Of a stretch of 56,198 bases of DNA, positions 49,897 to 56,198 are shown one piece after another (within the stretch, counting starts at the first letter, position 1; each line of letters begins with the position of its first letter). A program made the translations under genes and the position numbers. Source of the DNA: Bacillota bacterium. Its GTDB lineage: Bacteria; Bacillota; UBA4882; UBA8346. The notes beneath the pieces are model-generated. The model had not been told where the DNA came from and ran no database searches. It saw only the letters and a list, made by a program, of their open reading frames with translations. The stretch lies in assembly GCA_023400055.1 (NCBI GenBank), contig JAEXFN010000002.1, positions 1-56,198 of the forward strand, given 5' to 3'.

Positions 49897-50253
49897 AGAG
49901 CGTTTTGTTAATAAGAGAGCTCTCTCAGTCACTCAGCAAGCTCATTTTGTGGATAACTAAGCTCTTTTTGTGAATAAAAGAGCTCTTTCAGTCGCTCAAC
50001 AAGCTCATTTTGTGGATAAGTAAGCTCTTTTTGTGAATAAAAGAGCTCTTTCAGTCGCTCAACAAGCTCATTTTGTGGATAAATGAGCTCATTTTGTGAA
50101 TAAGAGAGCTCTTTCAATCGCTCAACAAGCTCATTTTGTGAATAACTAAGCTCATTTTGTTAATAAAAGAGCTCTTTTTGTGAATAAGTGATCTATTTCT
50201 GTGGATAAACGAGATCGTTGAATGAGGTTAATGGTCTTGGCTGTGGATAAGTC
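49897..50253. repeat. 21-bp-phased DnaA-box array (array A5)
   Basis: Seventeen 21-bp units from 49897, most beginning AGCTC. Twelve carry a 9-mer matching the inverse DnaA box: TGTGGATAA at 49948, 50011, 50074, 50200 and 50242; TGTGAATAA at 49969, 50032, 50095, 50137 and 50179; TGTTAATAA at 49906 and 50158. Every distance is a multiple of 21 bp and all boxes are on one strand. Four units of a third type (AGCTCTTTCAGTCGCTCAAC-like, at 49918, 49981, 50044 and 50107) have no box and recur every 63 bp. Their inverse makes up the array at 56083-56198. A 62-codon open frame here is a by-product of the period. Confidence 0.93.
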
Positions 50254-50353
50254 AAGAAAGTATCAGCCAAAACAGTAAGGGGCGGGAAGGACCCCGGGGA
50301 CAGCGGTGCATCGAATTAACCGCAAAACTCGCGACCCCGCACGACCCATTGAT

Positions 50354-50719
50354 TTACGTAATATTTTCCACCAATTGTATTTTCATGCCGTTGGGATCCT
50401 TGATGAAGAAGAACTTTACATGGGGGTTCGGCTGGATCGGGCCGCCGTCAACCGGGATGCCTTTTTCTTTGACCAGTGCCAGGGCCTTATCAAGCGACTC
50501 GACTGCGAATCCCCAGGAAATGTCGGTGCCGGCATTGGAATCCCTGCTCTCGCCGTCGCAAATGAGCTCGATTTTGGTTTCGCCGCTGCCCAAAAAGGCA
50601 ATCTCCACTCCGGGTCCGGCGCTAAATTTGTTTACCACCTCGAGTCCGACGACGTCCGTGTAAAACCCGATTGATTCTTCCAAGTTTTTTACTCTCAGAG
50701 TGCTCCAGCAGAATTTCAT
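50354..50719 (-). CDS. VOC-family (glyoxalase/bleomycin resistance-like) protein
   Basis: A 121-residue protein of the vicinal-oxygen-chelate fold with two beta-alpha-beta-beta-beta modules. It opens with KFCWSTLRVKNLEESIGFYTDVVGLEVVNKF and ends with KFFFIKDPNGMKIQLVEN, where the late Glu is a usual metal ligand; the early ligand position is less clear. Activity cannot be assigned; lactoylglutathione lyase is one possibility. ATG at 50719 follows AAAGGAGGC; an upstream extension of 13 codons lies over that site. The gene is isolated and lies just beyond array A5. Confidence 0.88.
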   Translation of the reverse strand: MKFCWSTLRVKNLEESIGFYTDVVGLEVVNKFSAGPGVEIAFLGSGETKIELICDGESRDSNAGTDISWGFAVESLDKALALVKEKGIPVDGGPIQPNPHVKFFFIKDPNGMKIQLVENIT

Positions 50720-50858
50720 AGAATTGCCTCCTTTAAAAGATAAAATTGGGTAAAGCAAAGATACCTCATGTACGGAAAAAACTTATCTTATCTTTTTCCA
50801 CACGGATTGGCGCATTCCTATTTAGTCAGACAGTTACAAATATTATTTTTTAAACCAG

Positions 50859-50900
50859 TTATTTATCGGTCCGATATTTTTCTAAAAAATTATCCTTCAA
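50859..50900 (-). pseudogene. internally deleted remnant of an XRE regulator gene
   Basis: On the minus strand this reads TTG then codons for KDNFLEKYRTDK and a stop. The first nine residues equal the N-terminus of XRE regulator 1 (LKDNFLEKYREIG) and the last residues equal its C-terminus (NFEKYRTDK). The two ends are joined at the shared EKYR codons, so the whole HTH domain was lost by recombination at that short repeat. The flanking AGGCGGAT upstream matches the ribosome-binding region of the intact gene less well. Confidence 0.8.
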
Positions 50901-50918
50901 ATCGATCCGCCTGTCTCG

Positions 50919-51200
50919 CTATTCAAAAAATTGATTGTCAAAATGAACGCTGATCGTATCCACTGGGGCAAAGAACGCCGCAACCTGGAGGTCCAATCCC
51001 TCGGCAATTAATAAAAGCATATCGAATGAAAAACTGATTTGGATGTTGGGCGCTTCGATTTTGCTTAGATGACTCGCGCTAATATCGATTTTCGCAGCAA
51101 GTTCTTCCTGGCTCAATCCGCGCAGGTTGCGAAAAAAAGCGATTCTGCGTCCGACTTCCTTGTATATCGAAAAAAACTTATCTTTGTCTTTTTTCCGCAT
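50919..51200 (-). CDS. XRE-family HTH regulator 2
   Basis: A 93-residue DNA-binding protein, paralogue of the regulator at 48397. The Cro/C1-type HTH spans VGRRIAFFRNLRGLSQEELAAKIDISASHLSKIE. A short hydrophobic C-terminal part resembles that of regulator 1 (LLLIAEGLDLQVAAFF). It is divergent from the GGDEF gene. TCAATGCACT occurs near its start at about 51207 and again near 51271, a possible pair of binding sites. ATG 51200 has AGGAG somewhat far upstream. Confidence 0.88.
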   Translation of the reverse strand: MRKKDKDKFFSIYKEVGRRIAFFRNLRGLSQEELAAKIDISASHLSKIEAPNIQISFSFDMLLLIAEGLDLQVAAFFAPVDTISVHFDNQFFE

Positions 51201-51321
51201 TGATTCAATGCACTCCTAATCCCAGATGGTTATGAATACTTGTTATGTCCATTATACGGAGGGAATCAAATCAATGCACTTGCTTATATTAGATATAAAT
51301 ATTCTAATTTAAAGATATATA

Positions 51322-51330
51322 TGGTATAAT
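51322..51330 (+). promoter_or_regulatory. extended -10 promoter of the GGDEF-Spo0E operon
   Basis: TGGTATAAT combines a TG extension with a perfect TATAAT; the -35 region is poor. An inverted repeat ATTAGA...TCTAAT (51288-51308) lies just upstream, as a possible operator. Transcription would start near 51337, about 75 nt before the GGDEF start. Confidence 0.65.
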
Positions 51331-51412
51331 AAGGATTAAATTGTCAGGAAATGCCTAAAAAGAATCGCTATTTTGGTGACAATCTTTTTACTTTCGCTTC
51401 AGTAGAGGGTAA

Positions 51413-52078
51413 ATGGGCGTGTTTTACAATTATGCTCCCTTGATACTGATGTTATTTGGGACAATCATAGGGTTAACTGGATATTATCTGGATATGGTTT
51501 GCTCGGTTGGTGACCGGGGCTGGCTATGGGCGGGAATGGTTTTCATTTTGGCCAGCGGAGGAGTTGTTAGCGGCGGTTTGATTCGCAAATTGAGCATTAA
51601 CTCCCACACGGATTTTTTGACGGGTTTGCGCAACCGGAGATATTTCCATTCGAGGCTAAACCGGGAAGAGGTGCGGGCGCACAAGAAGAAAACATCATCA
51701 TGCATCGCAATGGTTGACGTCGATGATTTTAAAACGATAAACGATACCTACGGTCACGCTATGGGGGACACCATCCTATCCGACCTCGCCTTTCTATTGA
51801 AAATGAACACCAGAGAGGCGGATATCGTCACCCGTTGGGGCGGGGATGAGTTCGCCATCATTTTCCCGGAAACCGTTTTGGCCGACGCATCCGAGATCAT
51901 GGAAAGAATACGCCAAAGGGTTGAAGCGAGATTTCATTCTTCTTACGGACTGACGATAAGCGCGGGAATCGCCGAACTAGGATCGGACCGGGACTTACAA
52001 GACGCGCTGGTAAAAGCCGATCGGGCCTTATATGAAGCAAAGATCCAAAAAAACTCGATTATCACTGGGACCGGTTGA
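51413..52078 (+). CDS. membrane-anchored GGDEF diguanylate cyclase
   Basis: Makes cyclic di-GMP from GTP. The 221 residues have two N-terminal membrane helices (about 8-28 and 37-57) and a GGDEF domain: DFLTGLRNRRYFHSRL, MVDVDDFKTINDTYGHAMGD (metal and base contacts), RWGGDEFAIIF and the I-site READ five residues before it. All catalytic residues are present, so it should be active and product-inhibited. There is almost no extracytoplasmic sensor. It precedes the Spo0E-like gene by 26 bp in one operon, linking cyclic di-GMP and sporulation control (inference). Confidence 0.93.
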   Translation: MGVFYNYAPLILMLFGTIIGLTGYYLDMVCSVGDRGWLWAGMVFILASGGVVSGGLIRKLSINSHTDFLTGLRNRRYFHSRLNREEVRAHKKKTSSCIAMVDVDDFKTINDTYGHAMGDTILSDLAFLLKMNTREADIVTRWGGDEFAIIFPETVLADASEIMERIRQRVEARFHSSYGLTISAGIAELGSDRDLQDALVKADRALYEAKIQKNSIITGTG

Positions 52079-52510
52079 ATTGCGAATTGAGGTATCGAAC
52101 GAAGATGTCCATTCATACGGATACGGTTTCTTTACAAATGCTCTATGAACAGATCGAGATTGTCCGCGACCAGATGCATCGGTTATGGAATGAAAAAGGT
52201 TGTACCGATCCACAAGTTTTAGACGCCAGCATTGAATTGGATGGCTTACTGAATGAATATCAACGGCGGGTCGCGGAAATCTTCGATCGAGAAAATGACG
52301 GGGTTTTGGAGAAAACCGCCATTAAATAATTTGGAATTAGGCCGTAAATGTTGGCGATACAAAGATAATCATTCTATGAATGGACGTGATGGAGAGCGTT
52401 CGACGGCACCGATTTTAAATCCATTGAATCCGTGAAATCCTGACTAATCCTGGTTTGGACAATGAAGTTAGAGTGAAGGAAGATAGGCGGGGAAACGAAA
52501 GCGATGCTCT
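52058..52510 (+). repeat. segmental duplication, copy 2 (contains Spo0E-2)
   Basis: Corresponds to 48835-49290. Here the left part is the end of an intact GGDEF gene. The copy is followed by GCTCTGAAAGTCGATGGGGGC, split at 52503-52523, the head of the interspersed repeat. From there to 52814 there is no gene. Confidence 0.85.
52105..52329 (+). CDS. Spo0E-like aspartyl-phosphate phosphatase 2
   Basis: Near-identical copy of the 74-residue protein at 48882 with the same helix-turn-helix hairpin and S-x-ELD signature (DASIELDGLLNEYQR). Changes cluster in the last third (FDREND here, FVRGSG there), outside the phosphatase core. The ATG is shared with copy 1; an upstream in-frame TTG at 52075 is blocked by a stop in copy 1, so I reject it. 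Probably translated from the GGDEF transcript. Confidence 0.88.
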   Translation: MSIHTDTVSLQMLYEQIEIVRDQMHRLWNEKGCTDPQVLDASIELDGLLNEYQRRVAEIFDRENDGVLEKTAIK

Positions 52511-52667
52511 GAAAGTCGATGGGGGCAGAAATAGCCCCATCGGTTCTCATTGACTTAATCATTGCTTATTTCTACTTTTTCCATATTGACATGATCTATA
52601 TATCCCTTGCTTCTAGCACAACGCGTTCAGCGAATTGCATTCTTCCGGCTCAGCCATTGTTAAGTTT

Positions 52668-52700
52668 AAACTCCGTTTCCGTTGTTGGAACGGAGTTTTG
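52668..52700. terminator. hairpin resembling an intrinsic terminator
   Basis: AAACTCCGTTTCC pairs with GGAACGGAGTTTT around GTTGTT with one bulged base, then GTAATT. It lies 340 bp after the Spo0E-2 stop and could end the GGDEF-Spo0E transcript. No other element is visible in 52546-52814. Confidence 0.55.
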
Positions 52701-52814
52701 TAATTGGGAAACGTTTTGCTTATTCGGCGTATTATTGCTAAAATATAAAGCTAGAAACCTTTTATATTAAAAATGCCATGAATGCTGGTTAACTCAAGTG
52801 GAGTGTGAATCACA

Positions 52815-54449
52815 TTGCAACTGGAGATCGATCCGAAAGCGTGTCAGATCCTGGCGGAAGCCTTAGAGGCCGCCCGCTTGCAAGAGGCGGAGCTCCGGCA
52901 GAGCCGGGAACGCAAATTATGGCGGGAACTCGATCTTGCCGCCTCCTATACCGCATTATTGGCCGGGCTGTCCAAAGAGGAACTGGCCGCCGTGCGGCGC
53001 AATTGCGCCTGGCATGGCCGGCGCGGCCCCAAGAAAACTGCGCTCGTCGCCGACCTGGTCTTCGTGCTGGTCGAGCGGGCCGCCCAGTTGTTCGCGGTCT
53101 TCGATAAAAACCAATACCAGCTGGTGAAATCGATCGTCGCCAACGGCGGATTCTGCAGCCGGTTCGACCTCCAGCTGGAACAGGTCGAATATTTCAGACG
53201 TCGCGGCCTGCTCTTCTCGGGCAGCCATGACGGCAAGCGGATTTTGATGATCCCGCCGGAGCTGGCGGCGCTGTTCGTCGAGAACGATTCCGATGCTTAC
53301 CGGCGGCTGGTGCAGCGGAATACCGCTTGGATCGCGCTCAGTCAAGGCCTGCTCTATTATTACGGGACCGTTTCCTTTGCGCGGCTGGCGCGTTGGCTGG
53401 CCGAACTCACGGCCGGCCCGGCCGCGGAACCGCTGGAGCTGGTCGCCGTGTTGACCGGCGCGGCCGAATATTACCGGGTGATGCGGCGCACCGATTTTGG
53501 AATGGCCCACCAGCGCGTCTTGGATTGGCGCCGGGTGCAGGCGGCTCAGGAAGCCCATCCCGAACTGGCGTTTTATGCGCCGGACCGGGACGCGCTCAGT
53601 CGGGCCGGGGCGCCGGGTTTTCACGAGCCGAGCCTCCCTTTCCTGCGGCTGGTGAAGTTTTTGGCCGCCCAGTTGCAGGAAGCGGAGGAGATCGCGGCAA
53701 AGACCGTCAGCGATTGGGAATACGCCATCAAAAACGGCATGGCCTTCGAGGTACTCTTCGCCCTGGTGCGGCAGAGGCTGGCCCTCCCGGACCCTCAGGC
53801 GTCCCGGGAATGCGGCAACCTGCTGCGCGACCTTTATCAGGGCACCCGGCAATGGTTTCTCAAAGGCCATACGCCCGGAGAACCGGCTGCCCCCGCGCGC
53901 GACGACGGGCAACCGGTCTCGGCAGCGACGGAGGAGCGGCCGAGGCGCCGGGAAGCGCCGCGCCTGAGCCTCGCCAAGCCGGAAGCGCTGCGCCTGGAGT
54001 TCGGGCCAGACCGCAGCGAGGAGAGCGGCGTCGCCGCGTCTTTGCCCGGCAATTATCTTTTCAAAGTAGCCCTGGCGGGGAGCGTCTGGCGCAAGATCAA
54101 GCTGTCGGCCAACCATACCCTGCACGATCTGCATCAGGCGATTCAAGGGGCGTACGGTTTCGCCGACGATCATCTGTATGCCTTCTTTATGGACGGCAAG
54201 CCCTATTCCCAGCAGCGCATCAATTCGCCCGGCAGTGAGCGGGGGCCGTACGCCGACCGGGCGCTCATCGGCCAGTTGGGGTTGAGCCTGGGAGGACAGT
54301 TTTTATATCTGTTCGATTTCGGCGATGAATGGCGCTTCCGGATCAGCTTGGAGGAGATTTACGAGACCGAGGAGCCGTTAGCAGGTCCCGAGCTGGTGGC
54401 CGGCAAAGGGAGGGCGCCGGAGCAATACCCGGATTATTCCGCCGATTAG
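52815..54449 (+). CDS. pRiA4b ORF-3-like protein with long N-terminal region
   Basis: A 544-residue cytoplasmic protein. The C-terminal 135 residues match the plasmid pRiA4b ORF-3 (IS1096 passenger) domain: YLFKVALAGSVWRKIKLSANHTLHDLHQAIQ split over about 410-440, then FADDHLYAFFMDGK, and YLFDFGDEWRFRISLEEI near the end. The first 375 residues contain no recognised domain and are joined by a charged, low-complexity linker (about 360-400). The family's function is unknown. TTG start at 52815 with GGAG 11 nt upstream. Its stop overlaps the end of the convergent PHP gene by 3 bp. Confidence 0.78.
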   Translation: MQLEIDPKACQILAEALEAARLQEAELRQSRERKLWRELDLAASYTALLAGLSKEELAAVRRNCAWHGRRGPKKTALVADLVFVLVERAAQLFAVFDKNQYQLVKSIVANGGFCSRFDLQLEQVEYFRRRGLLFSGSHDGKRILMIPPELAALFVENDSDAYRRLVQRNTAWIALSQGLLYYYGTVSFARLARWLAELTAGPAAEPLELVAVLTGAAEYYRVMRRTDFGMAHQRVLDWRRVQAAQEAHPELAFYAPDRDALSRAGAPGFHEPSLPFLRLVKFLAAQLQEAEEIAAKTVSDWEYAIKNGMAFEVLFALVRQRLALPDPQASRECGNLLRDLYQGTRQWFLKGHTPGEPAAPARDDGQPVSAATEERPRRREAPRLSLAKPEALRLEFGPDRSEESGVAASLPGNYLFKVALAGSVWRKIKLSANHTLHDLHQAIQGAYGFADDHLYAFFMDGKPYSQQRINSPGSERGPYADRALIGQLGLSLGGQFLYLFDFGDEWRFRISLEEIYETEEPLAGPELVAGKGRAPEQYPDYSAD

Positions 54450-55267
54450 CGGCGGCTGCTTTTAATTGGGCCGCTGTCCCGGATCATCGCCTCCGCCTCC
54501 CGGAGGTAACGGCCGACATCCTCGGGCCGGTGCGCGTCGGAAGCGGTGACCAGCTCAGCCCCGGCCGCCTGGAGTTGGGCCAGGAAGGCCGGGCTCAGGC
54601 CCAGTTCGGGATGGCCGTAATTGAGCCGCAAGCCGGCGTTGAATTCCACTTTCAGACGATGGGCTTGGGCCAGCCGGGCGATCGCGCGGTAGGTTCCGGT
54701 AAGGTCCGTTTGAGGATAATGCCCGAAGCATTTGAGGGAGTCGGGGTGTCCCAAGTGGCTGAACAGGCCGGAGTCGATCAGTTCCTCCATGATTTGGTAA
54801 TAGCGTCGGTAAACGGCGTCCACATCTTGGGTCAGCCAGGTGGCCTGCGTGGCCGGGTGATCGAAGCCCCACCCGTCGATCCAATGAACCGAACCGGTGA
54901 GGAAGTCCCAGTCATAACCGGCGACGACCGCGCGGATGGCTTCCGTTTCGCCGGGGAAATAGCAAACCTCCAGACCGCAGCGGACGGCGATAGGAAAGTC
55001 CGCATTACGGACTGCCTCCGCCAGCCGGACATACTCCGCCAGACTGACGGTCATTTTACGTTCCAGCCAGGCGCGCTGATATGCGCCGAAGCCGGGATCC
55101 GCCCGGTCCACCCGGCGCCGGTAAATGGCGGCGAACTCCCGGAAACGGTGCGAATGTTCCAACAGATACAACTGGTCGACGCCAACCCGTTGCGCCTGCC
55201 GCACGAACTCGCCGATCCATTCCAGCGTATAGGGTCCCCGCTCCAGATGGACATGGGCATCGAGCAA
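54446..55267 (-). CDS. PHP-domain phosphoesterase (histidinol-phosphatase-like)
   Basis: Metal-dependent phosphatase of the PHP family, 273 residues. Metal motifs appear in order: LDAHVHLERGPY, LLEHSH, CGLEVCYFPGE, GSVHWIDGWGF, LFSHLGHPDSLK and TASDAHRPEDVG. This arrangement fits HisK/HisJ-type histidinol phosphatases, but no his genes are near. I chose TTG 55267, eight bases after AGGGAG and directly before LDAHVH, over TTG 55306, which has no ribosome binding site. Convergent with the previous gene. Confidence 0.87.
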   Translation of the reverse strand: MLDAHVHLERGPYTLEWIGEFVRQAQRVGVDQLYLLEHSHRFREFAAIYRRRVDRADPGFGAYQRAWLERKMTVSLAEYVRLAEAVRNADFPIAVRCGLEVCYFPGETEAIRAVVAGYDWDFLTGSVHWIDGWGFDHPATQATWLTQDVDAVYRRYYQIMEELIDSGLFSHLGHPDSLKCFGHYPQTDLTGTYRAIARLAQAHRLKVEFNAGLRLNYGHPELGLSPAFLAQLQAAGAELVTASDAHRPEDVGRYLREAEAMIRDSGPIKSSRR

Positions 55268-55518
55268 TGTCCCGGCTCCCTTTTTCGCTAAAACTGCTTC
55301 TTCCAATATTTACATTCGGTTTCCAACCTCAATTCCCTGCTCGTTCACAACCCTGCTTCCCATTATCCGGGTTAACTCCATTGCAACCGGTCGTGTAAGG
55401 ACCATGTTACTAGCGTTGACGATCGGCCTTCATCTTCTCGAAAGTCAATCGAAGAACGATAAATGTACAGTTAATAGCAGATTTCGTGACTTGTTACTGA
55501 AAATTTTAGTAATTTTCT

Positions 55519-55547
55519 TGACAAAATATCATAGCAATGTTACTTTA
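55519..55547 (+). promoter_or_regulatory. possible promoter before the small ORF
   Basis: TTGACA at 55519-55524, a 17-bp spacer and TACTTT at 55542-55547. Transcription would begin near 55554, 26 nt before the ATG at 55580. 55307-55518 shows nothing else clear. Confidence 0.45.
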
Positions 55548-55579
55548 ACAATATAATATCTAACACATATATAACGTAT

Positions 55580-55807
55580 ATGGCATTATCGAAGATGCAT
55601 GAGCTGCTGAGTACGGGCATTGACGTCGGCACGACCACACAGCTGCCGACGCGGTCTGGTCGGAGGTTCCTGCCCGAGTCGCAACGCATCGCGCTTTCGA
55701 ATCTTCACAAGCACGGCACCCCGGCTGTGAAGGCCGGCGTGCATCCGGTAACTCTGGTCGAGCTGATGCTCAAAGAGGGCAAAAGCGGCATCGATCTGAA
55801 GTTATAA
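55580..55807 (+). CDS. small ORF of unknown function, possible gene fragment
   Basis: A 75-codon frame without a ribosome binding site. Residues 12-20 (STGIDVGTTT) look like the phosphate-1 loop of ASKHA ATPases, as at the start of EutA-like reactivating factors, but the rest does not continue that fold. Codon use resembles real genes of the window. It could be a remnant of a longer gene or a short leaderless gene. I do not recognise it. Confidence 0.35.
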   Translation: MALSKMHELLSTGIDVGTTTQLPTRSGRRFLPESQRIALSNLHKHGTPAVKAGVHPVTLVELMLKEGKSGIDLKL

Positions 55808-55841
55808 CATCCGGCACGGCACCAACCACTCCTCCCTTGGC

Positions 55842-55878
55842 GGCGGGAGCGGCTGCAGCGATTGCAACCGCTCCCGCC
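55842..55878. repeat. GC-rich inverted repeat
   Basis: GGCGGGAGCGG (55842-55852) is the exact inverse of CCGCTCCCGCC (55868-55878) around 15 nt. There is no T run. TTGCGGGAGCGGCT recurs at about 56024-56037. The stretch 55808-56082 has no convincing gene and may be a decayed GC-rich array. Confidence 0.55.
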
Positions 55879-56082
55879 GTTTCATCTCCGCCCGGCGCTC
55901 CCGGCGGATCGTAGCACCGCTCCGCCGCGGCAATGGCCGTTTCATTCCCTGGCGGTTGTCGCTGATCCCAGAGCCGCCGCAGCTTCCGGAATGGATCGGA
56001 AAAGTGCGGCGACGGTTGCCGCCGTTGCGGGAGCGGCTAAACATCCGGATACGGTTGGCGGACTCGAAGGGCATTCTCTGAG

Positions 56083-56198
56083 AGCTTGCTGAGTGACTGA
56101 GAGAGCTTGTTGAGTGACTGAGTGAGCTTGCTGAGTGACTGAGAGAGCTTGTTGAGTGACTGAGTGAGCTTGCTGAGTGACTGAGAGAGCTTGTTGAG
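56083..56198. repeat. 21-bp-phased array at the window edge (array A6)
   Basis: Units beginning AGCTTG start at 56083, 56104, 56125, 56146, 56167 and 56188 (cut by the window end). They alternate between AGCTTGCTGAGTGACTGAG and AGCTTGTTGAGTGACTGAG with AG or TG at the end, a 42-bp super-period. The inverse of this unit is the box-less unit of array A5 at 49918 (AGCTCTCTCAGTCACTCAGC), so the two arrays are related and oppositely oriented. DnaA-box units may follow beyond the window. Confidence 0.9.

Noticed and set aside
49897..50253. CRISPR array
   Set aside because: A 63-bp period with repeated short words suggested it, but the intervening segments are themselves repeats, the true unit is 21 bp, and no cas genes are near.
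49897..50253. Chromosomal replication origin
   Set aside because: Many DnaA-box matches, but no dnaA, dnaN, rpmH or recF nearby and no obvious AT-rich unwinding element; the regular phasing differs from known oriC layouts.

Overview
The window looks like the chromosome of an endospore-forming, GC-rich member of the Bacillota that has an outer membrane (inference). Evidence for the phylum: two Spo0E-type phosphatases, a glmS ribozyme, a CdaA diadenylate cyclase, a YesM/YesN-type two-component pair and AGGAGG-type ribosome binding sites. Evidence for a diderm envelope: two genes at 35673 and 37403 encode signal-peptide-bearing, beta-strand-rich proteins ending in an aromatic residue, as outer-membrane barrels do, and the sugar-binding protein at 10864 lacks a lipobox cysteine. 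Limnochordia/Hydrogenispora-like bacteria would fit, but I cannot prove the genus. No rRNA, tRNA, CRISPR array or complete insertion sequence was seen.

Layout. 1-784: an array of DnaA-box-like repeats, an interspersed repeat and a candidate PhoP box. 785-6929: phosphate operon pstC-pstA-pstB-phoU-phoP-phoR, with no pstS. 7203-24901: a carbohydrate island with a divergent YesN/YesM sensor pair, a three-gene sugar ABC importer, and RidA, a D-threonine aldolase/D-serine dehydratase-like enzyme, D-aminoacylase, GH4, a GlcNAc-type kinase, a creatininase-family enzyme, GH2 beta-mannosidase and GH20 hexosaminidase. Together these suggest uptake and breakdown of an amino-sugar/mannose glycan or glycopeptide carrying D-amino acids. 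26054-30791: a PAS-GGDEF-HD-GYP protein, a nitroreductase-family protein and a response regulator with HD-GYP output. 30894-35071: ilvD, ilvB, ilvN. 35673-38500: two barrel proteins. 39184-48305: hpt, a purine permease, cdaA, an FAD protein, glmM, the glmS ribozyme and glmS. 48397-52329: two decayed copies of a module made of an XRE regulator, a GGDEF protein and a Spo0E-like phosphatase. 52815-55807: a pRiA4b ORF-3-like protein, a PHP phosphoesterase and a small unknown ORF.

The most unusual feature lies between genes. At least six intergenic regions carry imperfect tandem arrays whose unit is 21 bp, two turns of B-DNA: 5-198, 6963-7214, 25500-25829, 38686-38916, 49897-50253 and 56083-56198. 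The sequence differs between arrays but the period is the same. In two of them most units contain a match to the DnaA box (TTATNCACA); in 49897-50253 twelve boxes lie on one strand at exact multiples of 21 bp. In two others the unit core is the palindrome CCCAAGSCTTGGG, followed by GATCC...GGATC palindromes. Because 21 is divisible by 3 these arrays keep reading frames open and mimic proteins with heptad repeats, so they are easily mis-annotated as genes. I consider this array family the best candidate for an undescribed system in the window.
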